From assembly GCF_015265475.1 (NCBI RefSeq), contig NZ_CP054493.1, positions 992,001-1,056,000 of the forward strand: 64,000 nt of DNA, given 5' to 3'. Position 1 is the first letter of the stretch, and every line of letters starts with the position of its first letter. This document shows, one piece after another, positions 14,480 through 23,780 of the stretch. Below the pieces are notes generated by a model, which made no database searches, was not told the DNA's origin, and worked only from the letters and a program-made list of their open reading frames with translations. A program made the translations under genes and the position numbers. The stretch comes from Candidatus Sulfurimonas marisnigri. Lineage in GTDB: Bacteria; Campylobacterota; Campylobacteria; Campylobacterales; Sulfurimonadaceae.

Positions 14480-16162
14480 TTAATCTAAATTAAAATGTCT
14501 TTGTAAATCTGCTTTAAACAGAAGTATCGGCACAACTATAAGTGAAGCCACAACTGCCGCTATTGTTCCAAATATTAGAGCAACTCCTAGACCGCCAAAT
14601 ACAGCGTCACCAGCCAAAAGTGTTGAAGCAAGGATAATGGCTGCCGCAGTCAAGAAAATAGGTTTAGCACGTGTTGCTGTTGCGTATGCGATAGCTTCAG
14701 CATTTGGCATTTTCTTTTCGTCCATTAGAGATTTTGTAAAGTCTATAAGAAGTAGTGAATTACGAGAACTAATACCTATTAGGGCGATAAAGCCTATAAG
14801 AGAAGTAGCTGTCAAAAAGAAAGTGTCTGCTGTGAAAACATCCATAATCCAGTGACCTACAATTACACCTATAATTGAGAGGAATGAGCCTAAAAGTATG
14901 ATACCGCTAAGAGTATAACTTTTATAGTAGATAACCATAAGCAAAAAGATAAGAACCAAAGCAGCTATAAATGCAGCACCAAGCTCTACAAAAGTATCTA
15001 GTGTTACTTCCATCTCTCCGTCCCAGATTAGCTTATATACTTTAGAAGTCTGCTTATCAGTTAGTTGCAAGTTGAATAGACCTATTTTTTCAATCTCATA
15101 TTTATCTGTAAATGTGCTTAAAATCACATCTCTAGCATCCATAAGAGGATAAACCTGAGAAACCATATCTGTCTCAGCCATAACATTTGTCATTTGGTGT
15201 AGGTTTTTACTCATAATCATAGGGTTTGATTTTTTAGCAGTAACTTCTACAAGCTCTGTAATAGGTATCATCATCCCCATTTTATTCATAAGTTTCAAAG
15301 ATGAAAGCTTTGCTTTTATAGAGTTAATATCTTTAGATGAAAACTTTTTAGACTCTTTGCTTAATGAGAGGTAGATTGGGATTTGATCACTAATAGTATC
15401 TGAGTTTTTAACAGCTATCTGCATCCCTTCAAAAGAGAGGTAGAGTATGTCGTTTAACTGTTTTATATTTACTTCAGATATTGCAACTTTTGTACTTAAA
15501 ACTTTTAGCTCAAAAGTATCGTAAATCTCATCATGCATAATTTCTACATCAACCAAACCGCTTGTAGTTTTAAATACGTCTGCAACTCTGTTTGATAGCT
15601 TTCTAATGCCTGTAGCATCATTTCCGTAAATCTCAGCAACTATTGCCGCTAAAACAGGAGGTCCAGCTGGAGGTTCAACAAAAGATATATTTGTGCCTTC
15701 ATATATAGAGGCACAGTTTTTCAGTATGCTCGGTCTCATTCTTTGAACCATAAAGTACGACGGCTCAACTCTGTCATGTTTTTTTGTAAGGTTTAAGACT
15801 ATTTCTGCAACATTCTCGCTGTTTTTAAAGTGTGAACCTTTTATAAGACCTGCAAAGTCAAGGGGAGCACCCATCCCCAAAAATACCTCTAAGTCTGTAA
15901 CCTCTTTTTCTTTTTGAACTAAACCAACTACACAGTCTGTTACCTCTTTTGTTTGCTGAATAGAGCTACCTTCAACAAGTGTAGTATAAATACTGAATGT
16001 ATCGTTATTTTTGCCAGGGAGCATTTTTGCCAAAACCATTTTTGTTGGAGCTATCATCATTACTGATAGTATAAAGGCAAGTAGCGTTGCAAGAAGTATA
16101 AAGTTTCTCTTCTTTGGACTCTGTATGCCATTTAGAACAGCATTGTGAAATTTTTCAAACAT
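14480..16162 (-). CDS. RND efflux permease, C-terminal half (separate ORF)
   Basis: The 560-residue product corresponds to the second half of an AcrB/HAE1-type permease: transmembrane helix 7 near residues 22-43, a periplasmic porter/docking region (about 60-380, e.g. FVEPPAGPPVLAAIVAEIYGND), then helices 8-12 with GFIALIGISSRNSLLLIDF and ATATRAKPIFLTAAAIILAS. Its ATG overlaps the stop of the N-terminal half by one base (TAATG), so the two halves are probably made in equal amounts and assemble into one pump. Most RND permeases are a single chain of about 1,000-1,100 residues; the sum here is 1,087. Confidence 0.85.
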   Translation of the reverse strand: MFEKFHNAVLNGIQSPKKRNFILLATLLAFILSVMMIAPTKMVLAKMLPGKNNDTFSIYTTLVEGSSIQQTKEVTDCVVGLVQKEKEVTDLEVFLGMGAPLDFAGLIKGSHFKNSENVAEIVLNLTKKHDRVEPSYFMVQRMRPSILKNCASIYEGTNISFVEPPAGPPVLAAIVAEIYGNDATGIRKLSNRVADVFKTTSGLVDVEIMHDEIYDTFELKVLSTKVAISEVNIKQLNDILYLSFEGMQIAVKNSDTISDQIPIYLSLSKESKKFSSKDINSIKAKLSSLKLMNKMGMMIPITELVEVTAKKSNPMIMSKNLHQMTNVMAETDMVSQVYPLMDARDVILSTFTDKYEIEKIGLFNLQLTDKQTSKVYKLIWDGEMEVTLDTFVELGAAFIAALVLIFLLMVIYYKSYTLSGIILLGSFLSIIGVIVGHWIMDVFTADTFFLTATSLIGFIALIGISSRNSLLLIDFTKSLMDEKKMPNAEAIAYATATRAKPIFLTAAAIILASTLLAGDAVFGGLGVALIFGTIAAVVASLIVVPILLFKADLQRHFNLD

Positions 16163-17745
16163 TAGTGATTATCCTCGCTGCTTTGGTCTGGTTTTTTTAG
16201 CATTCTAGCTGCCAAGTAAGGTGTAAATATATATGCTACAAATAGTGAAGCAACAAGAGCAACAGGAACATTTGCCGGGATTGGCTTCATAAACTGACCC
16301 ATCATCTGCCCAACGAATGCCATTGGAACCATAGTCATAATAATTGCTAAAGTTGCAATATTTGTAGGTGGTCCAATCTCATCTGTAGCCTCTACCATAA
16401 GATTATCGAGTGTTTTATCTGCAGAATCTTTTGAGTGCAAGTGTCTGTGGATGTTTTCAATAACAATAATTGCAGCATCAACCAAAAGACCAAGTGAAAG
16501 TAAAAATGCAAATAGGGTAATTCGGTTAATAGTCTGATCAGTTAAATAAGCAACAAAAAGGGTAATTGCTAAAATTGCTGGAACTGTAAAAGTAACAATA
16601 AGAGACTCTCTCCAGCCAAGAACTAAGATAAGTAGGATTGCTATAATTACAATAGATAGAACAAGATGATATACAAGTTCATTTACTGCCTCATTTGCCC
16701 TTTGCCCGTCATTTCTTGTTATAGTAAATCCGATTCCCTCTTTGTTTAAAACCTCTCTGTAGGTTTCAAGTTCTGTCTTAACAGCCTCTGCGATTATTAC
16801 GGCATTTGTCCCCTGAAGTTTTGAAACAGTAAGGGTAACCTGCTCTTTAAGTGGCATAAAATTACCGCTTTCATCTCTTTGACTAATATGAGCTGATTTA
16901 AAGTTTTGAATATCATATGAGTCTTCTACTTTTGCTATCTGCTTTAGGTAGATTGGTGAGCCATTGTATTGAGCTACTATTATATTTCCAATATCATCAG
17001 CGCTCTCAATCGCATTTTTGACACCAAGTATAATAAGCTTATTTTCTTCAGTTCTGTTTTTTACGGCTGGAACACTGTATGAAAGTGAGTTTACCCCTTG
17101 CACAATTTGACCCATAGAGATATTGTAACCAGAGAGTTTATTAATATCTACTTCTATATTGAACTGGTGTCTATTACCACCTTTTAGCTCTGTAACGGCC
17201 ACATTATTTAGACCATTTATTTGGTGTTGAATATCTTTAACTTTGTCGTATAGCTCAGTTTTACTCATCTGCTTATTTTTTGAGTAAAAAGCAACAGAAA
17301 CAACGGGAATGTCAACATCAATATCAAGAGGTTTTATAATAGGGTTCATCGCACCTTTAGGAAACATACCTGAGTTTTGCATAATCTTGTCATACACTTT
17401 AAGGTTTGACCCCTCTTTTTCCTCACCAATAAAAAATGCGGCATTTACAATTCCGACATTATCCATAGCCATTCCAGAGATGTGCTCAACTCCCTTTACC
17501 TCTTTAAGCTTTCGCTCTAGTGGTTTAACAATAACTTTTTCTATCTCGGCTGCACTAGCACCTGGAAGAGCAACAATTACAGTAGAACCACTTACTACCA
17601 TCTGAGGGTTCTCTTCTCTTGGCATAATCATAAGGGCTAGATATCCAATGGAGAGTAAAAATATACCCAATACAATAGTTAGAGGATTTCTTAAAAATCC
17701 AGATGCCAGTTTCCCGGCTATATCATTTGGTTTATAATTATTCAT
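16162..17745 (-). CDS. RND efflux permease, N-terminal half (separate ORF)
   Basis: The 527-residue product has helix 1 (about 19-39), the porter region with PREENPQM, VALPGASAAEIEKVIVKPLE and a run of helices 2-6 after residue 340 (LVYHLVLSIVIIAILLILVLGWRES; LGLLVDAAIIVIENIHRHL, the conserved helix-4 Asp region). It ends after helix 6 at FTPYLAARMLKKPD, precisely where RND proteins have the cytoplasmic loop before helix 7. It follows the adaptor gene by 10 bases. The substrate cannot be read from sequence. Confidence 0.87.
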   Translation of the reverse strand: MNNYKPNDIAGKLASGFLRNPLTIVLGIFLLSIGYLALMIMPREENPQMVVSGSTVIVALPGASAAEIEKVIVKPLERKLKEVKGVEHISGMAMDNVGIVNAAFFIGEEKEGSNLKVYDKIMQNSGMFPKGAMNPIIKPLDIDVDIPVVSVAFYSKNKQMSKTELYDKVKDIQHQINGLNNVAVTELKGGNRHQFNIEVDINKLSGYNISMGQIVQGVNSLSYSVPAVKNRTEENKLIILGVKNAIESADDIGNIIVAQYNGSPIYLKQIAKVEDSYDIQNFKSAHISQRDESGNFMPLKEQVTLTVSKLQGTNAVIIAEAVKTELETYREVLNKEGIGFTITRNDGQRANEAVNELVYHLVLSIVIIAILLILVLGWRESLIVTFTVPAILAITLFVAYLTDQTINRITLFAFLLSLGLLVDAAIIVIENIHRHLHSKDSADKTLDNLMVEATDEIGPPTNIATLAIIMTMVPMAFVGQMMGQFMKPIPANVPVALVASLFVAYIFTPYLAARMLKKPDQSSEDNH

Positions 17746-17755
17746 AAGCAGTGCC

Positions 17756-18544
17756 TTATTTAATAATTACAGTAGCATACATACCAGGATATACTGATTT
17801 GTAACTGTTTTTAAATGAAATTTTAATCTGAAATGTGTGAGTCATCGGGTTTGAATTGGGGATAATCGCACTTACTGTCCCTATCACTTTTATGTTTTGT
17901 GATGGTATGTTCACAGTAACCTTTGTTCCATGCTTTATGCGGCTTAAATCATTTTCAGCTATTTCAGCAGATATTTTAAGATTAGTTAAATCTGAAAGTA
18001 TAATAGCTGGCATACCAGGCATAGCCATCTCACCGACTTTTATGTTTTTATTTACAATAACACCGTCATTTGGCGCTTTTATATTTAGGTATCTGTACTG
18101 GTTTTTAACTTCTGCTAATTGTGCTTCTGCTTGTGTCACTTGCTTCTTTGCTATGTTTATCATATTCGCTAAATTTTGTTCAGCAAGTGAAAGATTCTCA
18201 ACTTCAAACTTTGAAACCATATCTTTTTCAAGAAGTCTCTTATGACGCTCTAGGTTTAGTTTTACATTTGTGTATTGGTTTTGATACATTTGAAGGGAGA
18301 GTTGCGCTTGTGAAATACCAAGTTGAACCTGAGTAAGCGCGGAGTCGATTTCTTTTGAATCAATAGTATAAAGAAGGTCTCCTTTTTTTACAAAGTCACC
18401 CTCGGAAACTTTGACTTCTGTTACAAAGCCCATAAAACGGCTTGTTATCATCTTTTTATTATCACTTATAACTGTTCCTGAAAGTGTTATGCTCTCTGCT
18501 ACAAGCGAAGCTCCCAGTGCTAAAAGTATTAAAAATCTCTTCAT
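17756..18544 (-). CDS. RND periplasmic adaptor (membrane fusion protein)
   Basis: The 262-residue protein has a signal peptide (residues 1-16), a biotinyl-lipoyl half-motif (GFVTEVKVSEGDFVKKGDLLYTID, 39-62), a coiled-coil hairpin (about 70-150), the returning lipoyl half (RYLNIKAPNDGVIVNKNIKVGEM, 152-174) and a beta-barrel domain. It links the inner-membrane permease to the TolC-like channel. The start overlaps the tolC-like gene by four bases. It is short for the family because the C-terminal membrane-proximal domain is minimal. Confidence 0.9.
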   Translation of the reverse strand: MKRFLILLALGASLVAESITLSGTVISDNKKMITSRFMGFVTEVKVSEGDFVKKGDLLYTIDSKEIDSALTQVQLGISQAQLSLQMYQNQYTNVKLNLERHKRLLEKDMVSKFEVENLSLAEQNLANMINIAKKQVTQAEAQLAEVKNQYRYLNIKAPNDGVIVNKNIKVGEMAMPGMPAIILSDLTNLKISAEIAENDLSRIKHGTKVTVNIPSQNIKVIGTVSAIIPNSNPMTHTFQIKISFKNSYKSVYPGMYATVIIK

Positions 18545-19950
18545 TTATCTTCTCCATTTGCTAATTTTTCTAATGCGAATATTCTTTCGTTTCTCTTGTT
18601 TCTTGCTTGATTAAGTTGCAGAATTTTTTGAATTTGTTCAGACTGTTTTATGATTACGTCACTCATGGAAGAGAGTTTCTCTTTATATCTTCCCTCGTAG
18701 TTTTTGTAAATCTCATCAGCAAGAGCCAACTCTTTTTCTAGAGAGATTATATCGTGATTATAAGTGTCAATCTCTGTTTTTATTTTGTCTATCTGAAGTG
18801 CTATGCCACTGTTTGCAAGTTGAACTTGAGTCTTTGTTTTTATAAAATCAAGACGTGCCTTTTCAACATTTGCACTGTCTATCCCGCCGTTAAATATATT
18901 CCAAGTAAGTCTAGCTCCGATTGTATAGGCTGCATGGTCAGATGCTTCACCCAAAAATGAGTTGTCAGCAGTTGACACTTCTGCAAAAGCCCCAATCATA
19001 GGGTAGTACGAAGCCTCAGAGAGTTGAACCATACTTTTTTTAATCCCCAGTCCATTATTTGCTCTTTTTATATCTATGTTAGAACTTAAAATATCATCAT
19101 TTGTGTATGATGGCATCGGCATATCCATAGATGGAGTTTGAATCTCTGTGACTTTTTGGTTTAGTAAAAAGCTGATAAAGTGGTAAAGAAGTTTTTGATT
19201 AGAGTCCATTTGAGAGATAAGTCTCTCAACATTTCCCTTTTTGGCTTTTACTTCAAGCAGGTCTACTTTTTTTGCATAACCTACCTCTATCATATTTTTT
19301 GTAATAAGTTCAAGGGTGTCAATATTTTGTAAAATAGTATTGAGATTTTCACTTGAGTTTCTCAAAAGAGCCATATCATAAAAGCTTTTTCTGATTTGAT
19401 AAATTTTTTCGTTTACAACTTGCTTTTTTTCAAGAGTTTTCATTTTTGTCATAGAATTCATGATATCTGTATAGCTAGAGATTTTAAAGCCTGTGAAAAT
19501 AGGCACTTCGTACTTTAGTTTACTCTGAAAAAAGTTTCTTGAGTCAGGGTAGTTTAGGTCATCTGGTTGTACAGCAAGTAGTCCACTCATATCCGATGGA
19601 GCAATATCTGCTGCTGCACCACCTATAGCTTGCCCAAGCGGTGTTAAAAACTCATTAAAACCAAAATCACCAAAAGTCGCCTCTCTAGAGGTTAGTTTAA
19701 AGCCAAAAACATTTCCCGCATCATCAGAGTTTGCAAAATCTTGTATAAAATCTAGTTTACCCCAATGGTTTCCTGAAGCTGTTTTTACATCTTCTTTGGC
19801 TGATTGCAACTCTAACGAGGCACTTTTTATCTCTAAGTTCTCTTTTTTTAAAATTTCTATAGCAGCAGTCAAGTCAATAGATTCTGAGGCATATATAATT
19901 GATGAATTAAGGATAAACGCAGTAAAGAGCAGACCGAATCTTTTTTTCAT
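18541..19950 (-). CDS. TolC-family outer-membrane efflux protein
   Basis: The 469-residue protein starts with a signal peptide (to about ASE, 22-24) and contains the two long helical hairpin repeats of TolC-type channels (e.g. KLKYEVPIFTGFKISSYTD near 150 and ARLTWNIFNGGIDSANVEKAR near 345). It is the first gene of a minus-strand operon tolC-like, adaptor, split permease. Its upstream region (19951-20151) is shared divergently with the 20152 gene. Confidence 0.88.
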   Translation of the reverse strand: MKKRFGLLFTAFILNSSIIYASESIDLTAAIEILKKENLEIKSASLELQSAKEDVKTASGNHWGKLDFIQDFANSDDAGNVFGFKLTSREATFGDFGFNEFLTPLGQAIGGAAADIAPSDMSGLLAVQPDDLNYPDSRNFFQSKLKYEVPIFTGFKISSYTDIMNSMTKMKTLEKKQVVNEKIYQIRKSFYDMALLRNSSENLNTILQNIDTLELITKNMIEVGYAKKVDLLEVKAKKGNVERLISQMDSNQKLLYHFISFLLNQKVTEIQTPSMDMPMPSYTNDDILSSNIDIKRANNGLGIKKSMVQLSEASYYPMIGAFAEVSTADNSFLGEASDHAAYTIGARLTWNIFNGGIDSANVEKARLDFIKTKTQVQLANSGIALQIDKIKTEIDTYNHDIISLEKELALADEIYKNYEGRYKEKLSSMSDVIIKQSEQIQKILQLNQARNKRNERIFALEKLANGEDK

Positions 19951-20151
19951 AAAGTTCCTTTGTTTTTATCTTATTAAATTAAGCTTTGATTATAACATAT
20001 ATGTCTTTAAGTTATATTGATAGAATATAGCAACTCTAATTTAACTAATCTTGTTTGAAGTAAATTGTATTTAACATTCTCAAAAGAACTACTTAAACTA
20101 TGGATAGTTTTGATAGAATAAGAGATTAATTAAAAAGGCAAAAATATAGAG

Positions 20152-20472
20152 ATGCAAATGGTAGTAGATTCCTTGAGAGCCAAGGGGAAGATTTATAAAA
20201 AAATGTTAGAGATAGCCCCCAAAGAGCTTGGAGTGCGAAACAAGATAAAAATATTTAAAGCTACGGATGTGACCGGGTATTTTTGGGTAATTATTGCAGT
20301 TAGCCAAAAGAGTAGAATACTTATGAAAGATGTACATAAATTTGAAGAGATTTATGCAAAGTTAACCATTTTTTGCGGGCATAATTTTAAACACAAAATT
20401 ATTTTTATAGATGCACCGCTATGCTCCAAAGCTAGTGAAGCATTTAAAAAGCAAGGGTGGAAGATTCACTAA
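20152..20472 (+). CDS. Conserved-looking protein of unknown function (106 aa)
   Basis: The product is basic, with no signal peptide or membrane segment. It has mixed alpha/beta character (FWVIIAVSQKSRILMKD, HKIIFIDAPLCSKASEAFKKQGWKIH). No family was recognised. It is first in a tight operon with coaX, hisG and a methyltransferase: its stop overlaps the coaX ATG (TAATG). The genuine start could be the second Met two codons later. Confidence 0.6.
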   Translation: MQMVVDSLRAKGKIYKKMLEIAPKELGVRNKIKIFKATDVTGYFWVIIAVSQKSRILMKDVHKFEEIYAKLTIFCGHNFKHKIIFIDAPLCSKASEAFKKQGWKIH

Positions 20473-21089
20473 TGCTACTTTGTGATATTGGAAATACTTC
20501 GTTTCATTTTCTTGACGGTGATGAAGATTATAAAAAAGATGCTAAAACTTTTGAACCATCAACCGTTCAAGAGAGGGTCTTTTATATTTGTGTAAATCCA
20601 GATGTCAAAAATATTTTAAAACCTTTAAAAAACTGGGTTGATTTGTCTCTACATGTAGATATGTCAAAATACTATGAAACAATCGGTATAGATAGAGTTA
20701 TTGCATGTGAAGATATAGGCGATGGTATTGTCATAGATGCCGGAAGTGCAATTACGGTTGACCTTGTAAAAAGTGGAAAATATGAGGGTGGTTTTATATA
20801 TCCAGGGCTTATGGCTATGAGTAACGCATATAAAAATATATCAACAGTTTTGGATTACTCATTTAACTTTGAGCTAGATTTAGATAAAATGCCAAAAAAT
20901 TCCAGAGATTCCATAAGTTATGGATATCTTAAAACACTTCAGAGTGAAGTTCTCTCTCATAATATGAAAATAGTTTTAACGGGTGGAGATGCAAAAGAGT
21001 TTGCGAAAATCTTTACTGAAGCAATAATCGACGAGAGAGTAGTGTTTAACGGGATGAAAAAGATAATGAAAAAGGCAAATATATGTTAA
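20472..21089 (+). CDS. coaX: Type III pantothenate kinase
   Basis: The enzyme phosphorylates pantothenate in the first step of coenzyme A synthesis. The start chosen at 20472 (overlapping the previous stop by one base) gives the canonical N-terminus MLLCDIGNTSFHF with the phosphate-binding DxGNT motif. Further ASKHA-fold motifs are GIDRVIAC and DAGSAITVDL (the catalytic region), GGFIYPGLMAM and LTGGDAKEF. The product is 205 residues, somewhat short but typical of epsilonproteobacterial CoaX. An upstream in-frame ATG at 20457 would add five residues lying inside the previous gene. Confidence 0.92.
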   Translation: MLLCDIGNTSFHFLDGDEDYKKDAKTFEPSTVQERVFYICVNPDVKNILKPLKNWVDLSLHVDMSKYYETIGIDRVIACEDIGDGIVIDAGSAITVDLVKSGKYEGGFIYPGLMAMSNAYKNISTVLDYSFNFELDLDKMPKNSRDSISYGYLKTLQSEVLSHNMKIVLTGGDAKEFAKIFTEAIIDERVVFNGMKKIMKKANIC

Positions 21090-21712
21090 CAGTTGCACTT
21101 CCAAAAGGTCGTATCGCAAAAGAGACTTTAGAGATTTTTGAGACAATTTTTGGTGACACTTTTAAATTTGATGATAGAAAACTAATCCTTGATACTCCAG
21201 ATTTTCGTTTTTTACTTGTTAGAAATCAAGATGTGGCTACATACGTTTACCACCAAGCAGCAGATATCGGTGTTGTTGGACTAGATACTTTAGAAGAGCA
21301 GGGCTTAGATGTTATTCGCCTTCTTGACCTTAAGCGAGGCATCTGTAAAGTTTCAATCGGTATGAAAAACGGTGAAAAACTTGACCTTGATAAGCCAGAT
21401 ATTAAAGTTGCATCAAAAATGGTAAATATCACTAAGCGTTACTTTGAAGAGCGTGCCGTATCTGTTGATATTATTAAGCTTTATGGCTCTATAGAACTGG
21501 CTCCAATTATTGGACTTGCTGATATGATAGTTGATGTTGTTGAGACAGGTGCTACAATGAAGCAAAATGGTTTAGAAGTTGTAGAAGACATTATGACTTC
21601 ATCAACTTACCTGATTGCCAACAAAAACAGCTACATCGCTAAAAAAGATAAAGTTTTAGATATCTATGAAAAAATCAACGAAGTTATCAAAGCCGAACAA
21701 GAAGCTAAATAA
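21083..21712 (+). CDS. hisG: ATP phosphoribosyltransferase catalytic subunit, short form
   Basis: The 209-residue enzyme condenses ATP and PRPP in the first step of histidine synthesis. Recognisable blocks are VALPKGRIAKETLE at the N-terminus, ADIGVVGLDTLEEQG, and the PRPP-binding GLADMIVDVVETGATMKQNGL. It lacks the C-terminal regulatory domain, so it is the HisGS type that needs HisZ as partner; hisZ is not in this window. It overlaps coaX by seven bases. Confidence 0.95.
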   Translation: MLTVALPKGRIAKETLEIFETIFGDTFKFDDRKLILDTPDFRFLLVRNQDVATYVYHQAADIGVVGLDTLEEQGLDVIRLLDLKRGICKVSIGMKNGEKLDLDKPDIKVASKMVNITKRYFEERAVSVDIIKLYGSIELAPIIGLADMIVDVVETGATMKQNGLEVVEDIMTSSTYLIANKNSYIAKKDKVLDIYEKINEVIKAEQEAK

Positions 21713-21714
21713 TT

Positions 21715-22410
21715 ATGACAACACAGATGACTAACCTAGACCTATACGCAAAAGCTGAACACCTTCTGGGAATTGAAGAAGCAACTGAAGCACTTTATGA
21801 CCTTTATCGCTCAGAACTAGATGAATATAATGTAAAAACACTTCTAGATGTGGGTTGTGGCCGTGGCGGTTTTATGGAGCGTATGATTAGTGATGGCGTT
21901 ACATGTAAGGGAGTTGACCTTAGCTCTATTATGGTTGAAGAGTGCAAGCTTAAAGATCTTGACGCCGAGTGCATTGACGTTAGTGAAGTGTCGGGCAAGT
22001 ACGATGCTGTTGTGAGTATATTTGATGTTCTTAACTTTTTAGATAATGACGCTCTTATAAAGTTCTTAGATGCAATAGCTGAAAAACTAAATGATGATGG
22101 AATCTTTATTGCAGATATAAATACCCGTTACGGTTTTACTGATGTGGCTGAGGGAACTATGACTAATGACACAGATGAAGAGTTTCTAAGTGTAGATGCT
22201 CAGTTTGAAAATGATGAACTGTATACAAAATTTACCCTGTTTGAAAAAATAGAAGATGACATGTATAAAAAACATCAAGACACAATAGTTCAATATTTTC
22301 ACAAAATAAAAACATTCCAAAATCTTTCCGCTTTAAAGCTTGTAGAGAAGCAAACTTTTTCTCTTTATGACACTGAGGATAAAACACTTCTTATTTTTAA
22401 GAAGAGATAA
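21715..22410 (+). CDS. Class I SAM-dependent methyltransferase
   Basis: The 231-residue protein shows motif I LLDVGCGRGGFMERM (about 41-55), an acidic loop GVDLSS, and a post-I region AVVSIFDVLNFLD. The substrate is not evident. It starts two bases after hisG and closes the operon. An N-terminal helical region (residues 1-35) probably caps the active site. Confidence 0.82.
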   Translation: MTTQMTNLDLYAKAEHLLGIEEATEALYDLYRSELDEYNVKTLLDVGCGRGGFMERMISDGVTCKGVDLSSIMVEECKLKDLDAECIDVSEVSGKYDAVVSIFDVLNFLDNDALIKFLDAIAEKLNDDGIFIADINTRYGFTDVAEGTMTNDTDEEFLSVDAQFENDELYTKFTLFEKIEDDMYKKHQDTIVQYFHKIKTFQNLSALKLVEKQTFSLYDTEDKTLLIFKKR

Positions 22411-22414
22411 TATA

Positions 22415-22870
22415 TTAGTAAATTTTTATATTAAATCTTAGCCCAAACATCTCTGTAGTGGTTAAAAAATCAAGCTTAATATATTTGTTTTTATAGTAAA
22501 GCAGTGGTAAGATGATTATACTTGTATCATTACTGTTATCTTGACACTCAACTGACTTAAGAGCGCTAAAGCAGTAACCCTTTTGGTATCCTCCAATTAA
22601 CTGTAATCCAAATGATTTATTTAACTCAAAAAGGTATCCAACTCCTGCAACATCAACTTCTTTGTCTCTTGAATTTGTAAAATGGTTATAAGTTAAGCTG
22701 TATTTATTGTCGGTTATATACTCTAAACCATAAGCATCATGCTTCTCATTAAACTTCTCTTCGCTACCATCTCTATCTATAAAGTGTGAAGAGAATATAT
22801 AAGCAGTTACATATAGCTCATCTGCTTTTATAAAAGTAAAAAGAAATAATAATAGTATATGAAATTTCAT
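22415..22870 (-). CDS. Exported protein of unknown function, beta-strand rich
   Basis: The chosen ATG gives 151 residues beginning with a signal peptide that ends near IKA-DEL; the frame runs eight codons further upstream but that would bury the signal peptide. The mature part has alternating polar/aromatic strands and two Cys (FSALKSVECQD region), ending in RFNIKIY, a plausible outer-membrane C-terminus. It could be a small beta-barrel; no family was recognised. It converges with the methyltransferase gene. Confidence 0.6.
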   Translation of the reverse strand: MKFHILLLFLFTFIKADELYVTAYIFSSHFIDRDGSEEKFNEKHDAYGLEYITDNKYSLTYNHFTNSRDKEVDVAGVGYLFELNKSFGLQLIGGYQKGYCFSALKSVECQDNSNDTSIIILPLLYYKNKYIKLDFLTTTEMFGLRFNIKIY

Positions 22871-22975
22871 AAAGCAATTGTAGCTAAAAAGCACTCTACG
22901 TTTATATATTTACAATTAAAGTATATTTATTTTTGTATACTTCCAAACAAATAATATGATTTTTTGGAGAATTAA

Positions 22976-23665
22976 ATGGAATTAATTCCAGCTCAAAACC
23001 TACTTTATATGCTTCTTCCTCTCTCGTTAGTATGGTACTTTTATTATAAATGGATAGACAATAGCAAAGAAGTACTCTATGCAAGCAGCAGAATGGTGGT
23101 TCAACTATTCCTAATTGGCTATGCATTAGTATATATTTTTGAGAATGATTCATGGTATATAGGTCTTTTAATAATTGTTATTATGATTACAATGTCGAGC
23201 TTTATAGCTTTAAGAAATCTGCAGGACAAATCTCTTCATGTATACTCTGTAATAGTTTTTGCTATAGCAATCGGAGGAACTATAAATCTTGTTTTAGTTA
23301 TAAAATTTGTATTGGAGCTATCTCCATTTTATGAACCAAGGTACGTCATACCAATCGCAGGTATGATATATGCAAACTCTATGAATGCTGTGTCTCTAGG
23401 CGCAGAGAGATATGAAAAAGAGTTAATAATTTCAACATATGAGCAAGCAAGAAAAGTTGCCTTAAAAGCTTCATTAATACCTAAGATAAATACATTTTTA
23501 GCAGTTGGGATTGTTTCACTTCCCGGTATGATGACAGGACAAATTCTTTCAGGTGTGGACCCTTTGATTGCTGTTAGATACCAGATAGTTGTAATGGCAA
23601 TGATTTTTTCAAGTGCTGGAATTAGTGTAGTCTTATATCTTCTTATGCTAAATAAGCAAAAGTAG
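22976..23665 (+). CDS. FetB/YbbM-type ABC permease (UPF0014)
   Basis: The 229-residue polytopic protein carries the UPF0014 hallmarks SRMVVQLFLIGYAL, YVIPIAGMIYANSMNAVSLG and LVSLPGMMTGQIL-like (VSLPGMMTGQILSG). In E. coli the FetAB pair exports iron; related proteins handle other metals. No ATPase partner lies next to it, so the ATP-binding subunit must be elsewhere. About seven transmembrane segments are visible. A ribosome site GGAG precedes the ATG. Confidence 0.87.
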   Translation: MELIPAQNLLYMLLPLSLVWYFYYKWIDNSKEVLYASSRMVVQLFLIGYALVYIFENDSWYIGLLIIVIMITMSSFIALRNLQDKSLHVYSVIVFAIAIGGTINLVLVIKFVLELSPFYEPRYVIPIAGMIYANSMNAVSLGAERYEKELIISTYEQARKVALKASLIPKINTFLAVGIVSLPGMMTGQILSGVDPLIAVRYQIVVMAMIFSSAGISVVLYLLMLNKQK

Positions 23666-23780
23666 TCTTTATTAACATATAAAAACAATATAATTAGATA
23701 AAAGTTATTAAAATTTAACGTTGCTTTTATAAATCAGTAGTTATACTCAGCTTGTACAAAAAAACAAAAGAAGGATTTTC

